Shown here piece after piece: positions 27,387 to 34,054 of a stretch of DNA of 34,054 nt. Where the stretch lies: NCBI GenBank assembly GCA_020831715.1, contig JAFIGA010000049.1:1-34054 (forward strand), in the 5' to 3' direction. The notes beneath the pieces are model-generated. The model was not told the DNA's origin and ran no database searches. It saw only the letters and a program-made list of their open reading frames with translations. The translations under genes and the position numbers were made by a program. This stretch comes from Leptospira sp. GTDB taxonomy: Bacteria; Spirochaetota; Leptospiria; Leptospirales; Leptospiraceae. How positions within the stretch are numbered: position 1 is the first letter of the stretch; the number at the start of each line of letters is the position of its first letter.

Positions 27387-27971
27387 ATGAATTTAAAATT
27401 AACAATAAGCATATTTTTCTTACTCCTATCGTTGATTGTAGGGGGAGCTTGTAAAAGTTCAGACAAGTCCAAAGAGGATTCTTCCAATCAAAACACGGAA
27501 GACACTACTTCGGACAGATCCATGGAAGAAATGGATTCACAAGATCCGGATGAAAAAAAAGCAAGAAGCAAATCCGCTCAATCAGGTAAAAAAGGTTGCA
27601 TAAAGGGTGATTGCGTCAATGGTTTTGGTGTTTATGTCTATGAAAATGGTGATACTTATACCGGAAATTTTAAATCTGACATGAGAGAGGGCGAAGGATC
27701 ATTTGCCTATGCAAATGGTGAAAGCTTTAAAGGAAATTATAAAGAAGATAATCGTGAAGGAAAAGGTCTTTATCGCTTTGAAAATGGAGATACTTTTACC
27801 GGTGATTTCAAAGCGGGTGGAATTACCGGTCCCGGTGTTTATACATTCAAAGATGGAAAAGTATTGAAAGGCGAATTCTCTGATAATGGAAAAACAGGAT
27901 CAGGAACTTTAATCGACGGAGCAAAAGTAAGAAATTGCCAAATTAACAATCGCAAATTATCCTGCGAATAG
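27387..27971 (+). CDS. MORN-repeat lipoprotein
   Basis: The 194-residue product has a hydrophobic leader ending at a relaxed lipobox (GGAC, Cys22), then an acidic, Ser-rich linker to about residue 70. Four full MORN repeats of about 23 residues and one partial follow (about 77-180), each carrying the YxGxFK-type core, for example GDTYTGNFK, ESFKGNYK, GDTFTGDFK and KVLKGEFS. MORN repeats form an extended beta-sheet used in binding. It would be anchored on the periplasmic or outer face. The promoter and ribosome binding site are clear, and a strong hairpin follows, so it appears to be a single-gene unit. The ligand is unknown. Confidence 0.88.
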   Translation: MNLKLTISIFFLLLSLIVGGACKSSDKSKEDSSNQNTEDTTSDRSMEEMDSQDPDEKKARSKSAQSGKKGCIKGDCVNGFGVYVYENGDTYTGNFKSDMREGEGSFAYANGESFKGNYKEDNREGKGLYRFENGDTFTGDFKAGGITGPGVYTFKDGKVLKGEFSDNGKTGSGTLIDGAKVRNCQINNRKLSCE

Positions 27972-27979
27972 AAAAAAAT

Positions 27980-28012
27980 TAGCTATGTAGTGAATAACAC
28001 TGCATAGCTAAC
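27980..28012. terminator. Bidirectional terminator hairpin
   Basis: TTAGCTATG (27980-27988) pairs with CATAGCTAA (28004-28012), and inside AGTG pairs with CACT, with one mismatch and a 5-base loop. A-rich DNA on the left and T/A-rich DNA on the right allow it to serve both strands. It lies between the convergent MORN and M48 genes, the only convergent pair here with a clear terminator. Confidence 0.75.
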
Positions 28013-28111
28013 TAATTTAATTTACGGAACTGTCATAAAAACTTTTTTATTCTGAGATTTTTATTTAGAAGAGAAATTTACTCTCAAATTTTACCCTGAG
28101 ATTCCAATGAA

Positions 28112-28891
28112 TTAAATCCTACAATTTGGTTTTTTGCCTGCCTGCCTTGCAGAATTAAAATTTATAAGTGCTTGTGGCATTTTATCCTGCAAGTCTTTAA
28201 TTCTTCTGTCATCAGATGGGTGCGTCGACATGATTTCGGGTGGCTTTCCCCCTCCGCTAGCGGCTTTCATACCTTGCCATAAACTAACACTTTCTTGAGG
28301 ATTGAAACCTGCTTTGGACATTATTTCCAGACCTATAATATCTGCCTCAGTCTCATGCTTTCTCGAAAAAGGAAGAATGACACCGTAAGTTGCCCCGGCT
28401 CCCAAAGCACCGGCAGCAGTTTCATACCCCATACCTTGGAGAACTGAGAGACCACCTTGAGTAATTGAAGATTGAGATACTCTTTCATTACCATGTCTCG
28501 CCGTCACATGAGCTATTTCATGACCTATAACTGCGGCAAGTTTATCTTGGTTATCGGCAATTGTCATTAATCCGGTATAAACACCTATCTTACCACCGGG
28601 TAATGCAAATGCATTTACGGAAGGATCACGAAATACCACTACTTCCCATTGAGTAACTCCTGTAGTATCCTCAGTTTCCTTTAATGAGGCAAAAGTAATA
28701 CATCTAACATAATTATTAATTGCAGGATTGGTTTCTATGGGCGTTTGTTTTTTTATATCTTCAAATGCCTCCGCCCCCATAACATTCATATCGGAATCAT
28801 CTATCATAATGAACTGCCTTCTACCAGTCGGAGAAGTAGCACAATTCCAAATAAATAGAAAAATAAAAAATTTAGGTAATAGTTTAGTCAT
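28112..28891 (-). CDS. M48-family zinc metalloprotease lipoprotein
   Basis: A 259-residue periplasmic protease of the M48 family, related to LoiP/BepA-type quality-control proteases of the envelope. The leader ends at a lipobox-like Cys17. The zinc motif HEIAH (124-128) and the third ligand Glu182 in HETEAD (179-184) are intact, and the THPSDDRR (223-230) tail is typical. It probably degrades misfolded outer-membrane proteins. It follows the EAL gene by 29 bases on the same strand and may be co-transcribed with it. Confidence 0.9.
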   Translation of the reverse strand: MTKLLPKFFIFLFIWNCATSPTGRRQFIMIDDSDMNVMGAEAFEDIKKQTPIETNPAINNYVRCITFASLKETEDTTGVTQWEVVVFRDPSVNAFALPGGKIGVYTGLMTIADNQDKLAAVIGHEIAHVTARHGNERVSQSSITQGGLSVLQGMGYETAAGALGAGATYGVILPFSRKHETEADIIGLEIMSKAGFNPQESVSLWQGMKAASGGGKPPEIMSTHPSDDRRIKDLQDKMPQALINFNSARQAGKKPNCRI

Positions 28892-28920
28892 ATATTGTCC
28901 TTTAATTAAAGTTTTTACGA

Positions 28921-31017
28921 CTAAAAAATATTGTCTAGATTTTTTTCAATTAACGCAAGTGCATCTGACTCAGATAGTGGTTTATTAAAATAATATCCTT
29001 GGGCATATTCTGTTTGGTATTCTTTAAGGATAGTCAATTGTTCTAAACTTTCTACCCCTTCTGCAATTATGGACATACCTAAATTCTTACCAAGTTGAAT
29101 CACTGATTCCAATATAATTCTATCTTGCGAGTTCTCAACAATTCCATCTACGAAGGATTTATCTATTTTTAAATGATCTATTGGGAATTTTTTCAGATAG
29201 GATAGTGAAGAATATCCAGTTCCAAAATCATCCAAAGAAATAGAAAAACCTTTCTCTCGAAATGCTTTGATAATTTTTATGGTTTTCTGAAAATCTCTCA
29301 TTGCCAAACTTTCTGTTATTTCCAAATGAACTAATTTTGATTCGATTCCATAATCATTAATAAGATCCAAAAAATATTCAATTAAAGATTCTTCAAATTG
29401 ATAAGAAGATATATTCAAGCTAATAAATAATTTTTCATTCAATTCCGGATTGATTCGGAAAACTTCTTTTAAAAAACGAAACGAATGCTTGTAAACTAAA
29501 TCTGATATAGGAACTATCATTCCCGATTCTTCAGCTATTCCCAAGAAATGAAATGGAGACAAAAGACCCTTAACAGGATGGTTCCAACGAACCAATGATT
29601 CAAAACCGGAAAGTTTTCCTGCTTCAGCAGAATAGATGGGTTGAAAATAACTTATTATTTCACCGTTTTTTACTGCTTGTTTTAGTTCAAAATGTATTTT
29701 CATTCTCTTTTGTATTTCTTCTGTCATTGATTTCTGAAAAAAGATATAGTTCCGAGAATAATTCGACTTACATTCAAACATTGCCAATTCAGCATTTTTA
29801 AGTAACTCTTCCCCATCACCTCCGCCTTCCCCTCTAATGGCAATTCCAATTGAAAAATGCAGGAAAACATCAACAGAATCGATTTGAATGGGGGCATCAA
29901 ATTTGGACTGAAAATGATCCACATATTTGGATAAATTTTCATTGGTTAGTTTGGTTGACATCATTATGATTCCAAAACTATCTCCTCCTAATCTAGCAGG
30001 AAAATAAGGAATTCCAACATCCCACTTTTTCAAAAATACAGATATCTTCCCAATTACTTTGTCCCCAAACAAAAAGCCATAAGTATTATTTATCCTGTTA
30101 AATTGTTTTATATTCAATACTAAAACAGCTAACTTTTCACCGGGATTGGAGAATGATCTAGAGATATATTCTTCCAATTTTGCCAGAAACAATGATCTGT
30201 TGGGAAGACCTGTATTTGGATCATAAAATGCATCGTGAGTGAGTTGCTGTTCCGCAAGCATTCTATAAGTTATATCGAATTGAATTGCTACCAATTTATA
30301 TAAGTTATTCTTAACATCTAAAAAAGGGACAACTGTTAAATCTATCCAGAATTTTGTTCCATCTTTTTTGAGATTTTGAACTTCACCTTTCCACAATTCT
30401 CCTTTGTTTAGAGTCTCATAAAATTCTTTCCACATCGATTTTTTATGATATCCGGAATTTAAAATATTGTGGTTTTTTCCTATGACTTCATGAGAAGAAT
30501 AACCGGTGAGGTCACAAAACTTTTGATTCACACCTGTTATAACTCCATCCTTATTCGTAATTGACACAACTGCCGATTGATCCAATGCATATTTTTGGAA
30601 CTGTAATTCTCTGTAAGAAATCTCCAATTGACTTAAAAGCATATCTCTTTCATGCTTTTCTTTAATTGCTACTTCTTGCTTATGAATAATATGATCAATA
30701 TAGTTGAAATTTTTTGTGTAAAATACTATATCAAATCCTATTTTAAGGTATTCCTCACTTAATTCTTCATTGGATATTTTATTCACCAATAATGCGTATT
30801 TGTGGTTAGATTTGATTCTGGAAACTATTTTAGATAGATCCTTATCTGAAATAGAGAACTCGGTGAATATAATAGAAGCATTTTGTTTATTAATGAATTC
30901 TTCCAGGTCATCCAACAGAGTAAATACGCGAATCGAAAAATTGGAATTGGACAAGGCATTTAGAGATTTTAAATTATCCGGGCTAAACCCCCCTTTATCC
31001 AAAAAACATATATTCAT
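28921..31017 (-). CDS. PAS-GGDEF-EAL c-di-GMP phosphodiesterase-like protein
   Basis: The 698-residue protein is cytoplasmic. Residues 1-115 look like a receiver domain without the acceptor Asp, then come a PAS/PAC sensor (145-258), a GGDEF domain (260-430) and an EAL domain (440-690). The GGDEF signature is GGDSF (344-348) and the metal-binding first Asp is Asn302 (LNIKQF), so cyclase activity is unlikely. The EAL domain keeps Glu473 (ESL), Asn535, Glu566 (LEITES), DDFGTG (596-601), Lys618 and Glu653, so it should degrade c-di-GMP, perhaps tuned by GTP binding. The signal sensed by the PAS domain is unknown. Confidence 0.9.
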   Translation of the reverse strand: MNICFLDKGGFSPDNLKSLNALSNSNFSIRVFTLLDDLEEFINKQNASIIFTEFSISDKDLSKIVSRIKSNHKYALLVNKISNEELSEEYLKIGFDIVFYTKNFNYIDHIIHKQEVAIKEKHERDMLLSQLEISYRELQFQKYALDQSAVVSITNKDGVITGVNQKFCDLTGYSSHEVIGKNHNILNSGYHKKSMWKEFYETLNKGELWKGEVQNLKKDGTKFWIDLTVVPFLDVKNNLYKLVAIQFDITYRMLAEQQLTHDAFYDPNTGLPNRSLFLAKLEEYISRSFSNPGEKLAVLVLNIKQFNRINNTYGFLFGDKVIGKISVFLKKWDVGIPYFPARLGGDSFGIIMMSTKLTNENLSKYVDHFQSKFDAPIQIDSVDVFLHFSIGIAIRGEGGGDGEELLKNAELAMFECKSNYSRNYIFFQKSMTEEIQKRMKIHFELKQAVKNGEIISYFQPIYSAEAGKLSGFESLVRWNHPVKGLLSPFHFLGIAEESGMIVPISDLVYKHSFRFLKEVFRINPELNEKLFISLNISSYQFEESLIEYFLDLINDYGIESKLVHLEITESLAMRDFQKTIKIIKAFREKGFSISLDDFGTGYSSLSYLKKFPIDHLKIDKSFVDGIVENSQDRIILESVIQLGKNLGMSIIAEGVESLEQLTILKEYQTEYAQGYYFNKPLSESDALALIEKNLDNIF

Positions 31018-31029
31018 ATAAGTACCACT

Positions 31030-31059
31030 TTGCCAGAATAGTATTGCTCACTGGATAAT
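31030..31059 (+). promoter_or_regulatory. Candidate promoter for the small plus-strand gene
   Basis: TTGCCA (31030-31035) and GATAAT (31054-31059) are separated by 18 bases. This is a plausible sigma-70 promoter for the small gene and the STAS gene downstream. Confidence 0.4.
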
Positions 31060-31091
31060 TCAAGAAAGAATGAAAATTTCGATTGACATTA

Positions 31092-31316
31092 ATGAGAATT
31101 TCGAATTTTTTAAATAAGATGCACCCAAGAGAGTTTGAAAAAGTATACATCCGGATAGATTATCTCGAAGAAGAATTAAAAAAAATGTTGGCTCAGATGA
31201 ATGAACTGAATTATGGAAGCCTAGGCGATTATGATAAAGGTGGATTTGACGGCTACAAGCAAGCGGTTACCGAAATGATGAAAAAAATCTCTTCGAAATT
31301 TTCAAAATTGGCTTAG
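31092..31316 (+). CDS. Small hypothetical protein
   Basis: An unrecognised protein of 74 residues from ATG 31092, or 65 from ATG 31119. It has a charged helical middle (YLEEELKKMLAQMNEL), then a Gly/Asp-rich turn (GDYDKGGFDGY) and a basic helical end. There is no signal peptide. A TTG at 31083 is also in frame; none of these starts has a good ribosome binding site. It lies between the EAL gene and the STAS gene and may share a promoter with the latter. Confidence 0.55.
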   Translation: MRISNFLNKMHPREFEKVYIRIDYLEEELKKMLAQMNELNYGSLGDYDKGGFDGYKQAVTEMMKKISSKFSKLA

Positions 31317-31369
31317 TAAATTACTTTACCTTTTGAACTATGAAATGATCTTGGAGACAATATAAGTCA

Positions 31370-31693
31370 ATGAGCTATACTACCAGAAATTACAGAAATC
31401 ATCTAATTATAACCTTGGAAGGAAGCTTGGATATATACTCGGCTCCTACATTGAAAAAAGATTTTCATAAGCTCATTGATTCCGGTGCCTTGTCCATTGT
31501 ATTTGATATGAAAAATATTAAACTTCTGGATTCTTCGGGAATTGCATTGCTGGCAAATCTTCAAAAAAAACTCCAAAGCCTAGATGGAAGATTTTTCCTT
31601 ATGAATCTAAATTCAGATATTTTGGTGATTTTGAAGCTGGCGTCCCTCGAGTCTTTTTTTAAAATAGTGCAAGCTGAAAGCGAACTCACTTAA
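31370..31693 (+). CDS. STAS-domain anti-anti-sigma factor-like protein
   Basis: The 107-residue SpoIIAA/RsbV-like protein is a single STAS domain. The phosphorylation loop LLDSSGIALL (52-61) is intact, and Ser56 matches the residue phosphorylated by anti-sigma kinases. It would bind an anti-sigma factor or another switch protein in its unphosphorylated form. It ends one base from a convergent repeat-protein gene that lies in an operon with a PP2C phosphatase of the type that dephosphorylates such proteins, so a local circuit is plausible. No anti-sigma kinase is in the window. Confidence 0.9.
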   Translation: MSYTTRNYRNHLIITLEGSLDIYSAPTLKKDFHKLIDSGALSIVFDMKNIKLLDSSGIALLANLQKKLQSLDGRFFLMNLNSDILVILKLASLESFFKIVQAESELT

Positions 31694-31694
31694 A

Positions 31695-33143
31695 TTAAAA
31701 TGTTACCTTTTTGATAGATTTAATATCCAATCCTTGGATTTTAGTCTCTATAAAAGCTTCTATATTACCTCTTTCTTGAATCAATTTCTTCGCAGAAACA
31801 ATACCTTTTGATGTGTAAACTTGCAGGTTCCGGTTGGAGTAACGCTTGGAATTATCATCGTATAAAATCATACTTTTAAAATTGGAAATTGGCGTACGAA
31901 TAGGAAAAGAATCCATTTGGATAACTAAACTATCGCCTTGAAACTCAATGGATTTGGATAGAATTCTCCTTCCGTCATTCAATTCTATTTGGATTCTTAT
32001 ATTTTGTTTCCCACTAACGTCATGAACATTCTGCTTCGATACAATATCTGCAATATCCTTCACTATCGTTGTATCCGAGTTATCATACAAAGATTTTTCG
32101 TTATTGGGTGCTTTTTCTATAACCGATACAATCTTGGGAGTTTTCAGGAGTTTAGTTCCTTCTTCTACCAAATTAAATGAATCTACATCGCCCAATTCTT
32201 CAGATTTTTTCTTGGAAAAATTAACCAAACTCTCTTCTTGTGTATAGAAATTTCCCAGAAGCAACAATCTCCGATTGGCTTGGATAGCTACCTTGGAATC
32301 TTGATTTTGATTCGTCAACGCAATATAACCTGTAATTGCATCCTGAATCCTGCCTGACTCTTCCTTACTTCTTGAAACCATATAACGGTGCTTTGGAATT
32401 AGATTTTTACTCTCGCCGGATATGGATAATAGATCTTCATAATTTCCATTTTTATAATAGAATTCTAATTTTGCGGTATAGGACAGATTTTTTTTGGTAA
32501 TTGAATTTTTCTTTTCCTTGGACTCTAAAATTAATCTTTTAAGAAAAATTGCATTGTCCGAATAATGTGTACCGGCATATTTACTCAAAACTTCATCCAA
32601 TTTTTCTATACTACTTGCATCCTTACCCATCATCGCCAAACAAAATCCGTTGTGAAGAAACACAAACGCCAACTCTTCAGAATTCTTATCCAGAGATTCT
32701 TCAAGATCATTATAATGCTCATGTGCTATGGCAAATTTTCTTTTTCGTTCTTTATAAAATGCATATTGAATCTTTACCAGTGTATTTCGATCGTTCATCA
32801 TTCGAATAGGAGGCTTAAGAGATAAGGCTCTCACTAAATTCAATATGGAAAATCCTATTTCTTCAGAAAGATTCAAGCCGGGATTCCATTCTTCTATTCC
32901 GGCATTTAGAACATTTGACTCAATTACATTGAGTCTCATCTCTTCTTGGAAATTATCACGATCTTGGTAAACTTGCCTTATCTTATCCCTAAGAGTTTTG
33001 GAAGAAAGTTCGTAATTCATGATCTGATCTTTCTGAATTCTTACTTTCAAATCCACAATTCTTGCAGAAATTATTGACTGTGTTGTAATAAAAAAAAATG
33101 AAATCAATAATATAAATCCGGCTATATAAGCGAGATATTTCAT
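31695..33143 (-). CDS. Membrane-anchored TPR-like protein
   Basis: The 482-residue product has one N-terminal membrane helix (about 4-22), then a coiled-coil stretch, a helical repeat region (about 125-310) with TPR-like character, and a beta-rich C-terminus. I recognise no named family. I place the start at ATG 33143, whose ATGA overlaps the phosphatase stop; an ATG at 33161 would add six residues. Pairing with a PP2C phosphatase suggests that it senses or scaffolds in that pathway, but this is inferred from order only. Confidence 0.65.
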   Translation of the reverse strand: MKYLAYIAGFILLISFFFITTQSIISARIVDLKVRIQKDQIMNYELSSKTLRDKIRQVYQDRDNFQEEMRLNVIESNVLNAGIEEWNPGLNLSEEIGFSILNLVRALSLKPPIRMMNDRNTLVKIQYAFYKERKRKFAIAHEHYNDLEESLDKNSEELAFVFLHNGFCLAMMGKDASSIEKLDEVLSKYAGTHYSDNAIFLKRLILESKEKKNSITKKNLSYTAKLEFYYKNGNYEDLLSISGESKNLIPKHRYMVSRSKEESGRIQDAITGYIALTNQNQDSKVAIQANRRLLLLGNFYTQEESLVNFSKKKSEELGDVDSFNLVEEGTKLLKTPKIVSVIEKAPNNEKSLYDNSDTTIVKDIADIVSKQNVHDVSGKQNIRIQIELNDGRRILSKSIEFQGDSLVIQMDSFPIRTPISNFKSMILYDDNSKRYSNRNLQVYTSKGIVSAKKLIQERGNIEAFIETKIQGLDIKSIKKVTF

Positions 33144-34054
33144 TTTTCCGGCATCTCCCAAAGCATTGCCGTAATATCATCTTTGTATTTATCTTTAAAT
33201 TGATTTAGAGAAAGTGCTATTGCTTCAAGAATAGATTGATTGTTTGTATTTTCATTAATCCCTGCAAGCACTATATCTTTAATTCTTTCCAGTCCAAACA
33301 TATTTCCTGATTCATCGGAAGTTTCTACCATTCCATCCGTATAACAGAGGATCTTGTCATAACTATTGAGCGTAGTTTCAGTGGAAACATATTCATGATT
33401 ATCTTTCATGCCTAAAGGGGGTCCGGAACTTGATATTTCTACAATTGAAGTTCCTCTATCTTGGAAAATAAGAGGAGGATTGTGACCGGCATTACAAGAT
33501 ATCATTTTATTACCTTCAATGAAAATAGCTATCGCTGTGGCAAAAAATGAAGACTGTAATCGATTTCCCATCAAAGTATTGAGTCTGTTTATAATTTCAA
33601 CAGGCTCTGAGGTCTCTTTTACTATTGATTCCATAAACATAGAAATTGTAACAGTAACCAAGGAAGCACTTACACCGTGACCCGAAACATCGGCAAGAAA
33701 GAATATAAAACATTCTCGATTGTTGTTATTTATCTTTTTTACAAAATAGATGTCTCCACTTACTTCCCTTAGAGGAAGGAAGACTTTTCCTATATTGAAT
33801 TTTTGCAGATCTTTAAGATTAGGGAGAAACAGTTCCTGTACCTCCTTTCCTATTTTGAGTTCTTGGTTGATCTCGAAATTCAGACGACTGATTGTATCCA
33901 TTTTTTCTTGGATAGAACTTGCCATATGATTGAATGAATCACCGAGTATATCAAGTTCATCATATCTCCTTCTTTTCCAGCCTGCTCTAGTATTCAAATT
34001 CCCTGCAGACATTAGATCAGAGGCTTTTTTCAGGATATTCAATCGATTGAATAT
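33140..34054 (-). CDS. SpoIIE/RsbU-type PP2C serine phosphatase with HAMP domain (partial)
   Basis: The gene continues beyond the right edge: the frame stays open to base 34054, and the visible part starts inside a HAMP linker (LMSAGNLNTR, DELDILGDSFNHM). The N-terminal sensor and membrane parts are therefore missing. A PP2C domain follows, with metal-binding segments ADVSGHGV, NAGHNPPL, CYTDGMVET and the final DDITAML. Such phosphatases activate STAS antagonists by removing phosphate from serine. A STAS protein with an intact site is encoded 1.4 kb away on the other strand. Confidence 0.88.
   Translation of the reverse strand: MFNRLNILKKASDLMSAGNLNTRAGWKRRRYDELDILGDSFNHMASSIQEKMDTISRLNFEINQELKIGKEVQELFLPNLKDLQKFNIGKVFLPLREVSGDIYFVKKINNNNRECFIFFLADVSGHGVSASLVTVTISMFMESIVKETSEPVEIINRLNTLMGNRLQSSFFATAIAIFIEGNKMISCNAGHNPPLIFQDRGTSIVEISSSGPPLGMKDNHEYVSTETTLNSYDKILCYTDGMVETSDESGNMFGLERIKDIVLAGINENTNNQSILEAIALSLNQFKDKYKDDITAMLWEMPEK

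Noticed and set aside
28047..28105. Small hairpin AGAG/CTCT and a CTGAGATT direct repeat after the M48 gene
   Set aside because: The stem is only about 4 bp and has no clear T-run; the stronger hairpin at 27980-28012 explains termination.

Overview
The window reads as chromosomal DNA of a spirochaete, most likely Leptospiraceae. This is inferred from gene content, not from a marker RNA. The DNA is AT-rich, genes are densely packed and often overlap by 1-4 bases, GTG and TTG starts are common, and several lipoproteins carry relaxed lipoboxes. An LptD-type LPS assembly protein shows a two-membrane envelope. There are no rRNA or tRNA genes, insertion sequences or CRISPR arrays. Most genes are ordinary housekeeping, envelope and signalling genes. 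The interest lies in unannotated small features and in family members that have lost a key residue.

Layout. Bases 1-331 are non-coding: a run of hairpins ending in a plus-strand terminator. 332-2351 (minus) is an operon of a STAS protein, a CTP-dependent lipid kinase and a PlsC-type acyltransferase. 2370-4986 (plus) holds a membrane protein, a coiled-coil protein and a SurA/parvulin-like lipoprotein. 5003-5474 is a two-headed XRE regulator behind a promoter with a perfect inverted repeat. 5518-10083 (plus) is a tightly overlapping set: an NSS sodium symporter, a 31-residue membrane ORF resembling a MetS small subunit, a DinG-like helicase and an LPP20-like secreted protein. 10055-12182 (minus) is asnS followed by a repeat protein. 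12249-17395 (plus) is folD, an acetyl-xylan-esterase-like protein, cysS, a SpoU rRNA methyltransferase and a lipoprotein lipase. 17364-26009 (minus) is one long operon: lptD, an undecaprenyl-phosphate sugar transferase, gatC, gatA, hisF and an SSS sodium symporter. 26109-31017 holds a response-regulator/kinase hybrid, a MORN-repeat lipoprotein, an M48 protease lipoprotein and a PAS-GGDEF-EAL protein. 31092-34054 holds a small unknown protein, a STAS anti-anti-sigma-like protein, a membrane-anchored repeat protein and a SpoIIE-type PP2C phosphatase that runs off the window.

How it fits together. Envelope lipid and LPS genes are mixed with translation genes (asnS, cysS, gatCA, rRNA methylation). 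Signalling is represented by c-di-GMP turnover, two-component and partner-switching modules. The best candidates for a second look are the 31-residue ORF at 7122-7217, the tandem-HTH protein with its 16-bp palindrome, the hairpin array at the left edge, and active-site losses in the esterase-like protein (Ser to Gly), the helicase Fe-S site (Cys to Ser), one STAS protein (phospho-Ser to Gln) and the kinase N-box (Asn to Tyr).
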